Assembly: GCA_035532215.1 (NCBI GenBank) | Contig: DATKRK010000170.1 | Span: forward strand, 1-15,830 | Direction: 5' to 3' | DNA: 15,830 bases | Source of the DNA: JAICIG01 sp035532215 | GTDB lineage: Bacteria > Planctomycetota > Planctomycetia > Pirellulales > JAICIG01 | In this document: positions 7,008 to 13,872 of the stretch, piece after piece | Position numbering within the stretch: position 1 is the first letter of the stretch | Layout of the letters: the number at the start of each line of letters is the position of its first letter | Notes under the pieces: generated by a model | The model's input: the letters and a program-made list of their open reading frames with translations, nothing else | Databases searched by the model: none | Told to the model about the DNA's origin: nothing | Translations under genes and position numbers: made by a program

Positions 7008-7688
7008 CTACGGCTGGCTTTGCGACGCCGCTTCGACATCCGACAGCCGCACGTGATGGACCCAGGCGGGAGGCAGGTTGGGCCAGACGCAATCACGCCG
7101 AAACTCGTGCTTCGAGAGGACTGCGTCGAGAGTCCGGCCGATGCCTTTCAGCCGCTGGCGATCGGCTCGCCCGCTGACCAAGGCCCGCGCCGGCCGCACG
7201 GCCACGTACTCGAAGAACGACAGCGTGCCGCCGGGCGCCAGCAGGCCGCGAAAGGCTTCCAGAATCCGTTCGACGTCGGCCACCGCGAAATTGTTGAGCG
7301 GCAAGCCGGACACGATCGTCCGATAGGCCCCTTCGCGAGGCAGATCCTGCACCGGCCCATGAATGACCTGCACGCGGTCAGCCACGGCTTTCCAGGCTGG
7401 ATCGGTCTCGAAGCGGCGCCGCAGACGGTCGACGAAGCGGGCGTTCCACTCGACCAGGTCGAAGCGGTCTTCGGGGCCAAGCGAAGCCACGATTTGCCCC
7501 GTCACGGCGCCGGTGCCCGGCCCGACTTCTAGCACGCGCCGCAAGCCGTGCTCCTGATCTGCGTCTTTGCCGCCAGCGACATGCCGCGCCAGCGCGGCGG
7601 CCAGAAAGCGGCTGCTGGGAGAGACCGCTCCGGTGTGGTGAAAATTGCGCAGGTATTCTTGAAAGAACAGTCGCCAGTCGTCGAGCAT
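7008..7688 (-). CDS. Class I SAM methyltransferase, phospholipid N-methyltransferase (PmtA)-like
   Basis: 226 aa. Seen: an N-terminal helix region FFQEYLRNFHHTGAVSPSSR (9-27), typical of PmtA/rRNA-dimethylase-like enzymes; motif I VLEVGPGTGAV (52-62) for SAM; acidic motif II ending at E80; and motif IV IVSGLPLNNF (125-134), which matches the SGLPL signature of bacterial phosphatidylethanolamine methyltransferases. Members add one to three methyl groups to phosphatidylethanolamine at the inner membrane face. The exact substrate here is inferred from family resemblance only. The start is ATG 7688; no strong Shine-Dalgarno is seen. The gene stands alone, facing the kinase-like gene tail to tail. 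Confidence 0.82.
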   Translation of the reverse strand: MLDDWRLFFQEYLRNFHHTGAVSPSSRFLAAALARHVAGGKDADQEHGLRRVLEVGPGTGAVTGQIVASLGPEDRFDLVEWNARFVDRLRRRFETDPAWKAVADRVQVIHGPVQDLPREGAYRTIVSGLPLNNFAVADVERILEAFRGLLAPGGTLSFFEYVAVRPARALVSGRADRQRLKGIGRTLDAVLSKHEFRRDCVWPNLPPAWVHHVRLSDVEAASQSQP

Positions 7689-7833
7689 GCCGGCCCTCGT
7701 TGGGCCTGACAGTGTAGCAGACTTACGCCCGGCTGGCCAAGCCGCCCGCGAGCCAGGTAGAGTTGCTCGGCGGCAGAGGGAGCCGTTACGGGTGGATCGG
7801 CAGCTTGAGGGGCGGCAAGCCGGGCGTGATGCT

Positions 7834-8001
7834 GCTAGCCCGGATTATTCATCAGCGAAGCTATTACTTGACAAAGCGCTCCATACAAACCCGAAGCGCC
7901 AGCGAGGTAAGTGCGTTCCCGAAGCGCCAGCGAGGTAAGTGCGTTGCTCCGCCTCGCTTGCGCTTCGGGTTAGTATGGGCTGATGAATAATCCGGGCTAG
8001 C
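7834..8001. mobile_element. MITE/REP-like 168 bp element with perfect 23 bp terminal inverted repeats
   Basis: The ends 7834-7856 and 7979-8001 are perfect reverse complements (GCTAGCCCGG...). Inside is a second inverted pair of 25 bases (7883-7907 and 7952-7976, 23/25 matching). A 28-base unit beginning CCCGAAGCGCCAGCGAGG is tandemly doubled (7890-7917 and 7918-7945). The core translates as NPKRQRG, a string I recall as common in spurious planctomycete proteins. There is no transposase, so it would be non-autonomous. Confidence 0.85.
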
Positions 8002-8010
8002 TGGCTAAAG

Positions 8011-8057
8011 AAATAAAAAAGGTCATGGCAATTCGATCCGTCGATCTGCCATGACCT
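8011..8057 (-). terminator. Intrinsic terminator, minus strand (distal)
   Basis: An 11 bp stem (AGGTCATGGCA at 8020-8030 with TGCCATGACCT at 8047-8057) and a 16-base loop. On the minus strand it is followed by TTTTTTATTTC. It is the second such signal downstream of the Gly/Cys-rich gene. Confidence 0.8.
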
Positions 8058-8067
8058 CTATCCTGAA

Positions 8068-8089
8068 ACGAGACCACGTCTGGTCTCGT
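8068..8089. repeat. 9 bp hairpin between two terminators
   Basis: ACGAGACCA and TGGTCTCGT are separated by CGTC. There is no T-run. It could be part of a structured RNA read on the minus strand between the two terminators. Confidence 0.55.
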
Positions 8090-8216
8090 CCTCCCGGCCG
8101 TTCCATACGGTTTGTATCGGCCGTAGCGGACTTCCCCTGCAGTCGTTTTTTGCCGGTCGAAAGATCGCGAGTGCAACGGGGTTTGCCCGGCAAGATGCGC
8201 CAAACTGTGTCATTGT

Positions 8217-8251
8217 AAAAAAACACGGGCGAGTCCGTTTGGACTCGCCCG
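8217..8251 (-). terminator. Intrinsic terminator of the Gly/Cys-rich gene
   Basis: An 11 bp perfect stem (CGGGCGAGTCC at 8226-8236 with its complement at 8241-8251), a 4-base loop, then on the minus strand TGT and seven T. It lies about 85 bases past the stop at 8335. Confidence 0.92.
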
Positions 8252-8334
8252 CGCTGCTTTTCTCACCGCGGCCGACCTCACTCCCCAGCAGGTGCGGCAC
8301 GGTAACCTCAAGCATTTCCGCTGAATATCGAAAT

Positions 8335-9009
8335 TCAGGTCGAACTGTCCAAGCCGGGCGTAGGAGCGGGGGGCTCGATCGCTTCGGGCATCAGGCCATC
8401 CGCCGGAGTCGATGCTGGTGCGGGAGCATCGGCGCCTTCGGACATCGAAGCCGCATCCGCGTCGTATCCGCAGCAGCCGTCGACTGCGCAATCGGCAACC
8501 CCACACGCTGCGCGGCAACGTCGACGTCGCAGGCAGCACATGTGACGCCGAGGCCGAGGAGCGGGGCAGCAGACCGGGGCCGGTTCGCACGCGGGCTGGC
8601 AGCAATCGACCGCGCCGCAAGCGCCTTGCGCACAAGTCGGCTGGCAGCAAGGACCAGCGCCGCAACCCAGGGCGCGACTACGGTGCTTGACCCGGCAACC
8701 GCGGCAACCGCCGCGGCAACCTTGCATTTCATTGCAATACCCGGCCCAAATGTTGTTGCAGCACGAGCCGCCGTAACCCCAGCCGCCTCCGCCGCCCATG
8801 TAACCGCCTGGATATCCGCCCATGTACCCGCCCATATACCCGCCCGAGAAATTTGCGGGCCCGGCGTAGCCGAAGTTCGTCATCCCGCCCCAGCCCCCGT
8901 AACCAAACCCTGCCTGGGCCAAGTCCGCGGCGCTGGCCTGCTCAGCGGCGGCGGCCAAAGCGATCATGACGATCGCGCTGGCGATTCTCTGGACGCCAAA
9001 ACGTTGCAT
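8335..9009 (-). CDS. Exported Gly/Tyr- and Cys-rich protein
   Basis: 224 aa from ATG 9009, with AAGGA about 8 bases upstream; a longer frame to 9165 lacks this. Signal peptide at residues 1-28 (MQRFGVQRIASAIVMIALAA, cut near ASA). A Gly/Tyr/Met region follows (34-81) with the four-residue repeat GGYM/GGYP in tandem at 57-72. Then comes a Cys-rich middle with more than 20 cysteines at 83-180, often as CC or CxxC, and an acidic Ala/Pro tail. It has no enzyme motif. Secretion and disulfide or metal binding are inferred. Such proteins recur in planctomycetes, whose cell surface is protein-rich, but a surface role here is speculation. It is monocistronic with its own terminator. Confidence 0.82.
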   Translation of the reverse strand: MQRFGVQRIASAIVMIALAAAAEQASAADLAQAGFGYGGWGGMTNFGYAGPANFSGGYMGGYMGGYPGGYMGGGGGWGYGGSCCNNIWAGYCNEMQGCRGGCRGCRVKHRSRALGCGAGPCCQPTCAQGACGAVDCCQPACEPAPVCCPAPRPRRHMCCLRRRRCRAACGVADCAVDGCCGYDADAASMSEGADAPAPASTPADGLMPEAIEPPAPTPGLDSST

Positions 9010-9327
9010 AGTTGAGTTCCTTTCGAACTTGATCCAAACTCCCCGTGTTGCCGCGATCGACGATCCGCATCGGCTGCTGACCCAAGGATCGTGGAAACCT
9101 TCATCCACATGGCTCGCGGGTTCGTCACCGCGGCGGCGCCGGCCGATGTTGATCTGCGGAAACATGCGCCACGATTGGCATCAAAGCAAACGCAGGCGTT
9201 GTATTTTCGCTAACCGGCAAACTTTCTCGGCCGACTTTCGATGCGCTCGCCTATCGTGCAACCCTCGTCTCCGCAGCGGCTTGCGACTAGAATCACCAGT
9301 CTGAAGTGAGCGTTGTTTTTTTGCCAC
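9010..9327. other. Divergent intergenic region, nothing specific seen
   Basis: 318 bases between the Gly/Cys-rich gene (minus) and the membrane protein gene (plus). It must contain both promoters, but I could not pick a convincing -35/-10 pair, operator or hairpin. Confidence 0.5.
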
Positions 9328-10302
9328 ATGGCCTCCGAACGCATTGGCCAAATGATTCCAGAGGCGACGTTGCTAGCGATTGTGCGGGAAAGTCTGGCGG
9401 GTGACGGACGCTTGATTCTCGCTGCGCTGCTCGGCGCCCTGGGCGGAATCGTTTTGGCCCGGGCTGCCAAAAAACTGCAAGGCGGCACACTGTTCTCGCC
9501 TTGGGCTTGGAGTTGCTTTTCTCTGGCTGCTCTGACCGCCGCCGAGGCCGCCGTTGCGATTTCGGGCGCCCCCGCGACATCGATCTTCGTCGCCCACGTG
9601 CGCTATCTGGCGGCGACGACGACCGTGGCGCCGCTGATAGCTTTGCTGGGCGCCAAGCGCCCTCAGGATCGGGCCTGGCAATGGATCGTGGCGTCGTTGT
9701 TGGCGTTGCTGGCGCTGCCAAGCTTGAAAGCCTGGGCCTTCGATGGCGGCCCGCCGTCCCCGCACGCCGCTTGGCGCTGGCTATTGACCGCCATTCTCAC
9801 GGCGGAATTGCTGAACTTCGCTCCGACGCGCTTCGGCTTGGCGGCCGGTCTCTTGGTGCTCGGCCAATTCATCGAATTGGCCGCGTACCTTCCGGGGTTC
9901 TTCCGGCCGCTCGCTGGCTGGGATCCGATCTGGGGCCTGGCCTTGCCGGTTGCAGCATTGCTCGTCGCATGGCTCGCCGCATGGAGGAAGAAGCCGGCGG
10001 CCGAGCCCGTCGATCGACTTTGGCTCGATTTCCGCGACGCATTCGGCGCCCTGTGGGCTCTGCGAGTGGCCGAGCGGTTCAACGCGTCGGCGGCCCAGTA
10101 CGGCTGGCACGTTTGGCTCGCTTGGGGCGGCCTGAGATTGAGTCGCGACGATCGCCTGCCAGATCACGCGATCGTCGGGCCGCTGGCGCCTGAGGTCAGA
10201 CAAGGCATGCACCAGGCGCTCAAGAGTTTGCTATGGCGATTTGTCTCAGCGGATTGGATCGCCGAAAGGCTCGAATCCGATCAGCGCTGCGGCGGTAAGT
10301 AG
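9328..10302 (+). CDS. Seven-helix membrane protein of unknown function
   Basis: 324 aa from ATG 9328 (TTG 9313 and ATG 9352 are alternatives; no strong Shine-Dalgarno). About seven hydrophobic segments: LILAALLGALGGIVLARA, the CFSLAALTAAEAAVAI stretch, YLAATTTVAPLIALLGA, WIVASLLALLALPSL, WLLTAILTAELLNFA, GLAAGLLVLGQFIELAAY and LALPVAALLVAWLAAW. A soluble C-terminal tail of about 90 residues follows, rich in Trp and Arg (DRLWLDFRDAFGALWALRVAERF). No transporter or enzyme signature is recognised. It is probably a planctomycete-specific conserved protein. Its last 22 bases overlap the end of the opposing lipoprotein gene. Confidence 0.8.
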   Translation: MASERIGQMIPEATLLAIVRESLAGDGRLILAALLGALGGIVLARAAKKLQGGTLFSPWAWSCFSLAALTAAEAAVAISGAPATSIFVAHVRYLAATTTVAPLIALLGAKRPQDRAWQWIVASLLALLALPSLKAWAFDGGPPSPHAAWRWLLTAILTAELLNFAPTRFGLAAGLLVLGQFIELAAYLPGFFRPLAGWDPIWGLALPVAALLVAWLAAWRKKPAAEPVDRLWLDFRDAFGALWALRVAERFNASAAQYGWHVWLAWGGLRLSRDDRLPDHAIVGPLAPEVRQGMHQALKSLLWRFVSADWIAERLESDQRCGGK

Positions 10303-11420
10303 CCGTCGTTCGCGCCCCCCGCGGCGCCAGCCGTCGTCGGCCGGCCGTAGCGATCTTCGCCGCCCGAGCTTGGATAACCGCTCGGCGACGCCGAATTCGG
10401 ATAGCGGCTCGGCGAGGCCGCACCCTGATTGCCGTACCCGCTGTTGTCGTAACCGGCCGCCCCTCCGCCCGCGGCTCCGGCGCCGGCCGCGCCGCCGGGC
10501 ACATAATTGCTCGTCCCGCCAGGACGATATTGCGGATCGCTTCCGCCCGCGTTGGGATCGGTGTTGTAGTTGGCGCCGGGCGATTGATAGGGCGGCACTC
10601 CGGGGGGATTGTAGCCGGTCGCTCCAGGCTGATAGCCGGTATTGCCGGGTGCGCTGGCGCCCTGGTTCAAAGCCGCGTCGCCGGCTTGTCCGTAAGGCGA
10701 TTGTTCCGGCATCGCTCCGTTTCCGCCGTACCCTGCACCGTTGCCGCCAACATATTGCGAACCGGCGTTGTAGTTCGCTTGGGGTTGACCATAGTTAGCT
10801 CGAGCGTCTGCGGTGTAGGGAGTTTCTGCGCCCGCCGGATCGGTCGCTGCCCCGCCTGGATAGCCCGCGCCATTGTAACCGCCGCCAGCCGGTTGCTGCG
10901 GCGGGTAGCCGCCTTGTTGCTGGCCTTGGTAATCGGGATAAGCCGGTCCGCCCGCGCCGCCGGCGACGTAGGGATTGTTCACTTGGCCGCCCGCAGAATT
11001 GCCGCCTGCCGGGGCGCCATATCCGTTGGCCCCATAGCCGCCCGATCCGCCGGCCGGCTGTTGATAGCCCTCGGCATTATAAGGACCATTTTGCGGCATC
11101 GCGGCGCCGGCCGCATTGGCATACGGGTCGCCGCTGGCCCCGCCCGCGTAGTTATTAGCGCCGTAGGGATCTGCCGGATTTCCGGCAAAGCCGCCGGTTT
11201 GCTGCGCGTATTGGTTGGGGTCTTGCTGGGCTTCGCCGTAAGGCGAGGCTTGGGCCGAGGGGAGCTGGTTCTGCGAAACGCCCGCCGGCGGAGTCTTCGA
11301 CGCAGCGGAATAAGGCGGCATCTTGTTGCGGCTCGGCCACCACGACTTGCCGCTTTGGCAGCCCGTCAGACCCAGCATCGAGAGTGTGACTAACGCCCAA
11401 CGCGCTCGTGAAGCTCGCAT
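10281..11420 (-). CDS. Low-complexity Gly/Tyr/Pro/Asn/Gln-rich lipoprotein
   Basis: 379 aa from ATG 11420, with an AAGGG about 10 bases upstream; the longer frame to 11516 would bury the signal. Lipoprotein signal MRASRARWALVTLSMLGLTGC with the lipobox LTGC, so Cys21 should be lipidated. A short ordered-looking stretch follows (SWWPSRNKMPPYSAASKTPP). From about residue 50 to the end the protein is disordered in composition: Gly, Ala, Tyr, Pro, Asn and Gln, with imperfect motifs such as YGANNYAG, GYGGNGA and PYGQAG. No cysteine or charged cluster is seen in the repeats. It resembles phase-separating or adhesive low-complexity proteins in composition only. It overlaps the opposing membrane protein gene by 22 bases. 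Confidence 0.85.
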   Translation of the reverse strand: MRASRARWALVTLSMLGLTGCQSGKSWWPSRNKMPPYSAASKTPPAGVSQNQLPSAQASPYGEAQQDPNQYAQQTGGFAGNPADPYGANNYAGGASGDPYANAAGAAMPQNGPYNAEGYQQPAGGSGGYGANGYGAPAGGNSAGGQVNNPYVAGGAGGPAYPDYQGQQQGGYPPQQPAGGGYNGAGYPGGAATDPAGAETPYTADARANYGQPQANYNAGSQYVGGNGAGYGGNGAMPEQSPYGQAGDAALNQGASAPGNTGYQPGATGYNPPGVPPYQSPGANYNTDPNAGGSDPQYRPGGTSNYVPGGAAGAGAAGGGAAGYDNSGYGNQGAASPSRYPNSASPSGYPSSGGEDRYGRPTTAGAAGGANDGYLPPQR

Positions 11421-11812
11421 CGCTTTCGCGCCCTTCAAGAAAAGGTCTCTCAGGGAAGCGAACGGCAGCGCGACATCCTTGCCGCGTCGATCTGCGGTCC
11501 TCTTCCTTGAAGACAAGAGATTTGGAGATATGCTTCGCGGCCGGCGCCGCAGTCGCAGAACCGGACGATCGGAACAAGAGATTAATTCGGCTCCGTACTG
11601 CGATTTCTTTGCTCAATCCGAAAACTTTACCCAACCCGAAATCGCCGCCGTCTCGTGCGGAGGGCCGCCCCTCGACGTGGCGGCGGATTATAGGACCCTT
11701 CCAACGACGGTCAACAGCAGTATTTCCTTGAGGGGAATCGCGAAACCGAGGCGCCCTGGGATTGCACTTCGTAGATAGGTAAACTGAAGCGATTCAACTG
11801 AAAGGAGTGCCC
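11421..11812. other. Divergent intergenic region, nothing specific seen
   Basis: 392 bases between the lipoprotein gene (minus) and the TPR gene (plus). It is less GC-rich in 11570-11650. There are no credible ORFs, no strong hairpin and no clear promoter pair. The only firm site is the TPR gene's Shine-Dalgarno AAGGAG at 11802-11807. Confidence 0.5.
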
Positions 11813-12133
11813 ATGCCCACCAACGAAGAACTCTATAACGAAGCCGAGCAACTCAAAGACGCGGGCGATCTGGAAGGGGCGGTTGCCAAGCTCAACGTCC
11901 TCGTCGAGCAAGACGCCAATTATGCGCTGGCCCATTCGGCCCTGGCCGTGATCTACACCCGGCTGCGTCGGCACGACGAGGCGATCCAGCACGCTTCGAA
12001 GGTTTGCGAACTCGAGCCGCAAGACGCGTTCAGCTTCACCGCGCTGAGCGTCACCTACCAGCGGGCGGGCAAAATCCCCGAGGCCGAGCAGGCTATGGCC
12101 CAGGCGCACATGATCTCTGGCCACCGCCATTAG
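11813..12133 (+). CDS. Small TPR-repeat protein
   Basis: 106 aa. ATG 11813 is chosen over GTG 11807 because AAGGAG (11802-11807) gives a proper 5-base spacing. Tetratricopeptide helices fill the chain: residues 3-35 (ELYNEAEQLKDAGDLEGAVA), 38-71 (YALAHSALAVIYTRLRRHDE, ending in the typical LEP), and 72-105 (AFSFTALSVTYQRAGKIPEA, then EQAMAQAH). It is a soluble protein-protein interaction module; the partner is unknown. It has no signal peptide. The stop codon TAG is also the first three bases of the inserted MITE. Confidence 0.88.
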   Translation: MPTNEELYNEAEQLKDAGDLEGAVAKLNVLVEQDANYALAHSALAVIYTRLRRHDEAIQHASKVCELEPQDAFSFTALSVTYQRAGKIPEAEQAMAQAHMISGHRH

Positions 12134-12286
12134 TGCTCTGTCAGCCGAGAGTTGATGCAAGTCCAAGTGATGGGTGGCTAGGTCTGAGCCTAGGCGAAGG
12201 CCCAGTTTGCTGGGGCATCGCCTAGGCTCTGCCGCCAGCCACCCCTGGCCGCTAGCATCCGTCAAAACATGGCTGACAGAGCACTA
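12131..12286. mobile_element. 156 bp MITE with 16 bp terminal inverted repeats, likely TA target
   Basis: TAGTGCTCTGTCAGCC (12131-12146) is perfectly inverted at 12271-12286. The interior carries copy B of the 72 bp repeat found at 4633. Ends starting with TA fit a TA-targeting mechanism of the IS630/mariner type, though the family assignment is inference. There is no transposase. Its two ends supply the TAG stops of the TPR gene (plus) and the ATPase fragment (minus). Confidence 0.85.
12172..12244. repeat. 73 bp repeat, copy B, inside the MITE
   Basis: The ends GGGTGGCT and AGCCACCC are perfect inverted repeats. It aligns along its length with 4633-4704. The copy at 4633 lacks the 16 bp outer ends, so the inner unit also exists alone. 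Confidence 0.85.
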
Positions 12287-12511
12287 GCCGACGCGCAGCC
12301 CGCGGTCGTCGATCGTGTACGGCACGATCTCGTCGGTGCAGGCGCTGCCGCGATGTTTGGCCACGTACAGCGCGCGGCCGAGCTTGCTCTGCTCGCGAAC
12401 CCGGCCCAGGTAGATCAGCGTGTTGGCGTTCGAGAGCAAATCGCCTTCGTCGAGCTTGCGCACGATCAACTCTTCGAGCATCGTCTCGGGCGTGGTGTAA
12501 AGCAGCAGGCA
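12284..12511 (-). pseudogene. 3' fragment of a KaiC/RAD55-type RecA-like ATPase gene
   Basis: A minus-strand frame gives about 75 residues, CLLLYTTPETMLEELIVRKL then DEGDLLSNANTLIYLGRV, KLGRALYVAKHRGSACTDEI and VPYTIDDRGLRVG, then stop. I recognise the C-terminal part of COG0467-type ATPases (a KaiC-like core strand, then the KHRGS...EIVPYTI end). The Walker A and B parts are absent: going upstream the frame meets a stop at 12548-12550 inside the next gene, and homology ends near 12511. A 65 aa frame from ATG 12481 remains open but could not form an ATPase. A MITE abuts its stop. Confidence 0.65.
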
Positions 12512-12539
12512 ATGCCTGTGGAGAGTCGTGGCTGCGTCA

Positions 12540-13649
12540 TCAGATGGTCAGCGTGCGGTCGCGCGCGGCGACCGTCCACCGTCCGACGGCGCGGCCCTGC
12601 TCGACGACCACGGCCTCGCGGTGCAAGGCGACGGTCGGGCAAACGTGATACGGCACGCCATACAAGACGTCGCCCACGGCGAAATCGGCCGCCCGGCTCG
12701 TCTCGACCGCCAGGTGCTCCTCGCTGTGCACGACCTGCTTGGCGTCGACCGGATCGAGCAATCGAACGCGCGGGTCCGGGTTGTCGGCCGAAATCGCCTT
12801 GTAGCCCAGATCGAGACAGAGCCGGTTGCCGGCCGGCTTGCTGATCACGCGGGTCAGCACCAAGGCGGCGGGAAGGAACTCCAGATCGGGGAACTTGCCG
12901 GCGTAGCTCACGTCCCAGAACACGCAGGTGCCGGGGCTGCACTCGCGGTCGGCGTGCTTGGCGTGAATGGGAAAGGTCGGCGTGCCGCCGGCCACGATGC
13001 GCGGCACGGGCAGCCCGGCGGCGAGCAACTTCTGGCGCATGGCTTCGACCGGCACGAAATCGGCGTCGGCGTGCCTGGTTCGTTCCGCCAGATCGGCTTC
13101 ACGAACGTGGCCGTCGTAGACGTGAAATCCGCCCGGCGCGAGGCCCGGCAAATCGGCCAGCAGCCGATACAGCTCGATCGCTTCGGCGCCGGGGGCGATG
13201 CCCGAGCGGTGCATGCCGTTGTCGACGTCGAGCAGCACTTCCAATGAAACGCCTGCTTGCGAGCAGGCTTGCGACAGGGCGAGGATTGCGCCAGCGTCGT
13301 CGGCGATGGTCGAGAACTTCACGTCGGGGAAGGCCTTCGCCAGTCGGCAAAGCCGCCCGGCGTTGGGGCCGATCGGCGGATAAGCGAGCAACAGATCTTT
13401 CGCGCCGGCGCCCGCCGCCATTTCGGCCTCGGCGATCGTGGCGCACTTGAACTTGGAAATCCCCGCGGCGAGTTGCATGCGGATGACTTCGGCCATCTTG
13501 TGCGTTTTCATGTGCGGCCGCAGCCGCTCGACGCCGCCCGCCAGCGCGATGATTCGCCGCAGGTTTTCGCGCACGCGCTGCGGATAAACCACGAGCGCGG
13601 GGGAAGGAATCTCATCGACGTTTTCAATCAAATACCAGCGGTCGGTCAT
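12540..13649 (-). CDS. Fold-III PLP enzyme, D-threonine aldolase-like, canonical metal site
   Basis: 369 aa. Family enzymes use PLP and a divalent metal to split D-threonine or related 3-hydroxy-D-amino acids, or to dehydrate D-serine. Seen: IPSPALVVY near the N-terminus; RPHMKTHK at 44-51, the classic signature with K48 as expected PLP lysine; VDNGMHRSG in the barrel; the C-terminal metal region with EEH (310-312) and His335-x-Cys337 in PYHVCPT. His/Cys is the zinc pair known from vertebrate-type D-serine dehydratase, while bacterial D-threonine aldolase uses His/Asp. The start is ATG 13649, with only a weak purine stretch upstream. It is a distant paralogue of the 4788-5888 enzyme. It lies between two gene fragments, which suggests it sits in a rearranged segment. 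Confidence 0.9.
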   Translation of the reverse strand: MTDRWYLIENVDEIPSPALVVYPQRVRENLRRIIALAGGVERLRPHMKTHKMAEVIRMQLAAGISKFKCATIAEAEMAAGAGAKDLLLAYPPIGPNAGRLCRLAKAFPDVKFSTIADDAGAILALSQACSQAGVSLEVLLDVDNGMHRSGIAPGAEAIELYRLLADLPGLAPGGFHVYDGHVREADLAERTRHADADFVPVEAMRQKLLAAGLPVPRIVAGGTPTFPIHAKHADRECSPGTCVFWDVSYAGKFPDLEFLPAALVLTRVISKPAGNRLCLDLGYKAISADNPDPRVRLLDPVDAKQVVHSEEHLAVETSRAADFAVGDVLYGVPYHVCPTVALHREAVVVEQGRAVGRWTVAARDRTLTI

Positions 13650-13672
13650 GGTTAGCCTGTCAGCATCACGAA

Positions 13673-13824
13673 GAGGATCGCGAAAACGCGAAAGGGCGAA
13701 AACGCGAAAGGGGAGGAAAAAGTGATCTCCAAGTAATCAATACGGCCATCTTGAATTGTTTGCTTGTTTGCTCAACTCGCGACGCGGCGTGAGCCGTCTG
13801 CTATTTCGCGCTTTCGCGATTCTC
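13673..13824. repeat. Imperfect inverted repeat with a 16 bp tandem pair
   Basis: 13673-13693 (GAGGATCGCGAAAACGCGAAA) pairs with 13804-13824 with three mismatches. Next to the left arm the 16-base unit CGAAAACGCGAAAGGG occurs twice in tandem (13681-13696, 13697-13712). It fills most of the 223-base gap upstream of the PLP enzyme; a promoter for that gene must lie in or beside it. Confidence 0.7.
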
Positions 13825-13872
13825 TTTGGCTCCTTACGTTCGCAAGCCCGCTCCCCGCAGAAAGACCCTATT

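Larger units (their letters stand above)
7689..8334. other. Gene-free stretch of 646 bases rich in hairpins
   Basis: It holds, in order, an imperfect inverted repeat (7725-7747 with 7810-7827, core ACGCCCGG...CCGGGCGT), the 168 bp element at 7834-8001, a minus-strand terminator, a 9 bp hairpin at 8068-8089, about 125 bases with nothing obvious, and a second minus-strand terminator. Short frames here are low quality and follow the repeats. Confidence 0.7.

Noticed and set aside
7687..7990. Short plus-strand frames giving NPKRQRG-type and TRSASEV-type strings
   Set aside because: They are translations of the 7834-8001 repeat element, not genes.
7834..8001. Possible CRISPR array from the doubled 28-mer
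   Set aside because: There are only two copies, directly adjacent with no spacer, inside an inverted-repeat element.
7997..8226. Two overlapping minus-strand frames of about 67 codons between the terminators
   Set aside because: They read through strong terminator stems and have no domain or start signal.
10530..11393. Plus-strand frame opposite the low-complexity lipoprotein
   Set aside because: It is produced by the repetitive codons of the lipoprotein. Its Val/Arg/Ile-rich translation has no signal or motif.
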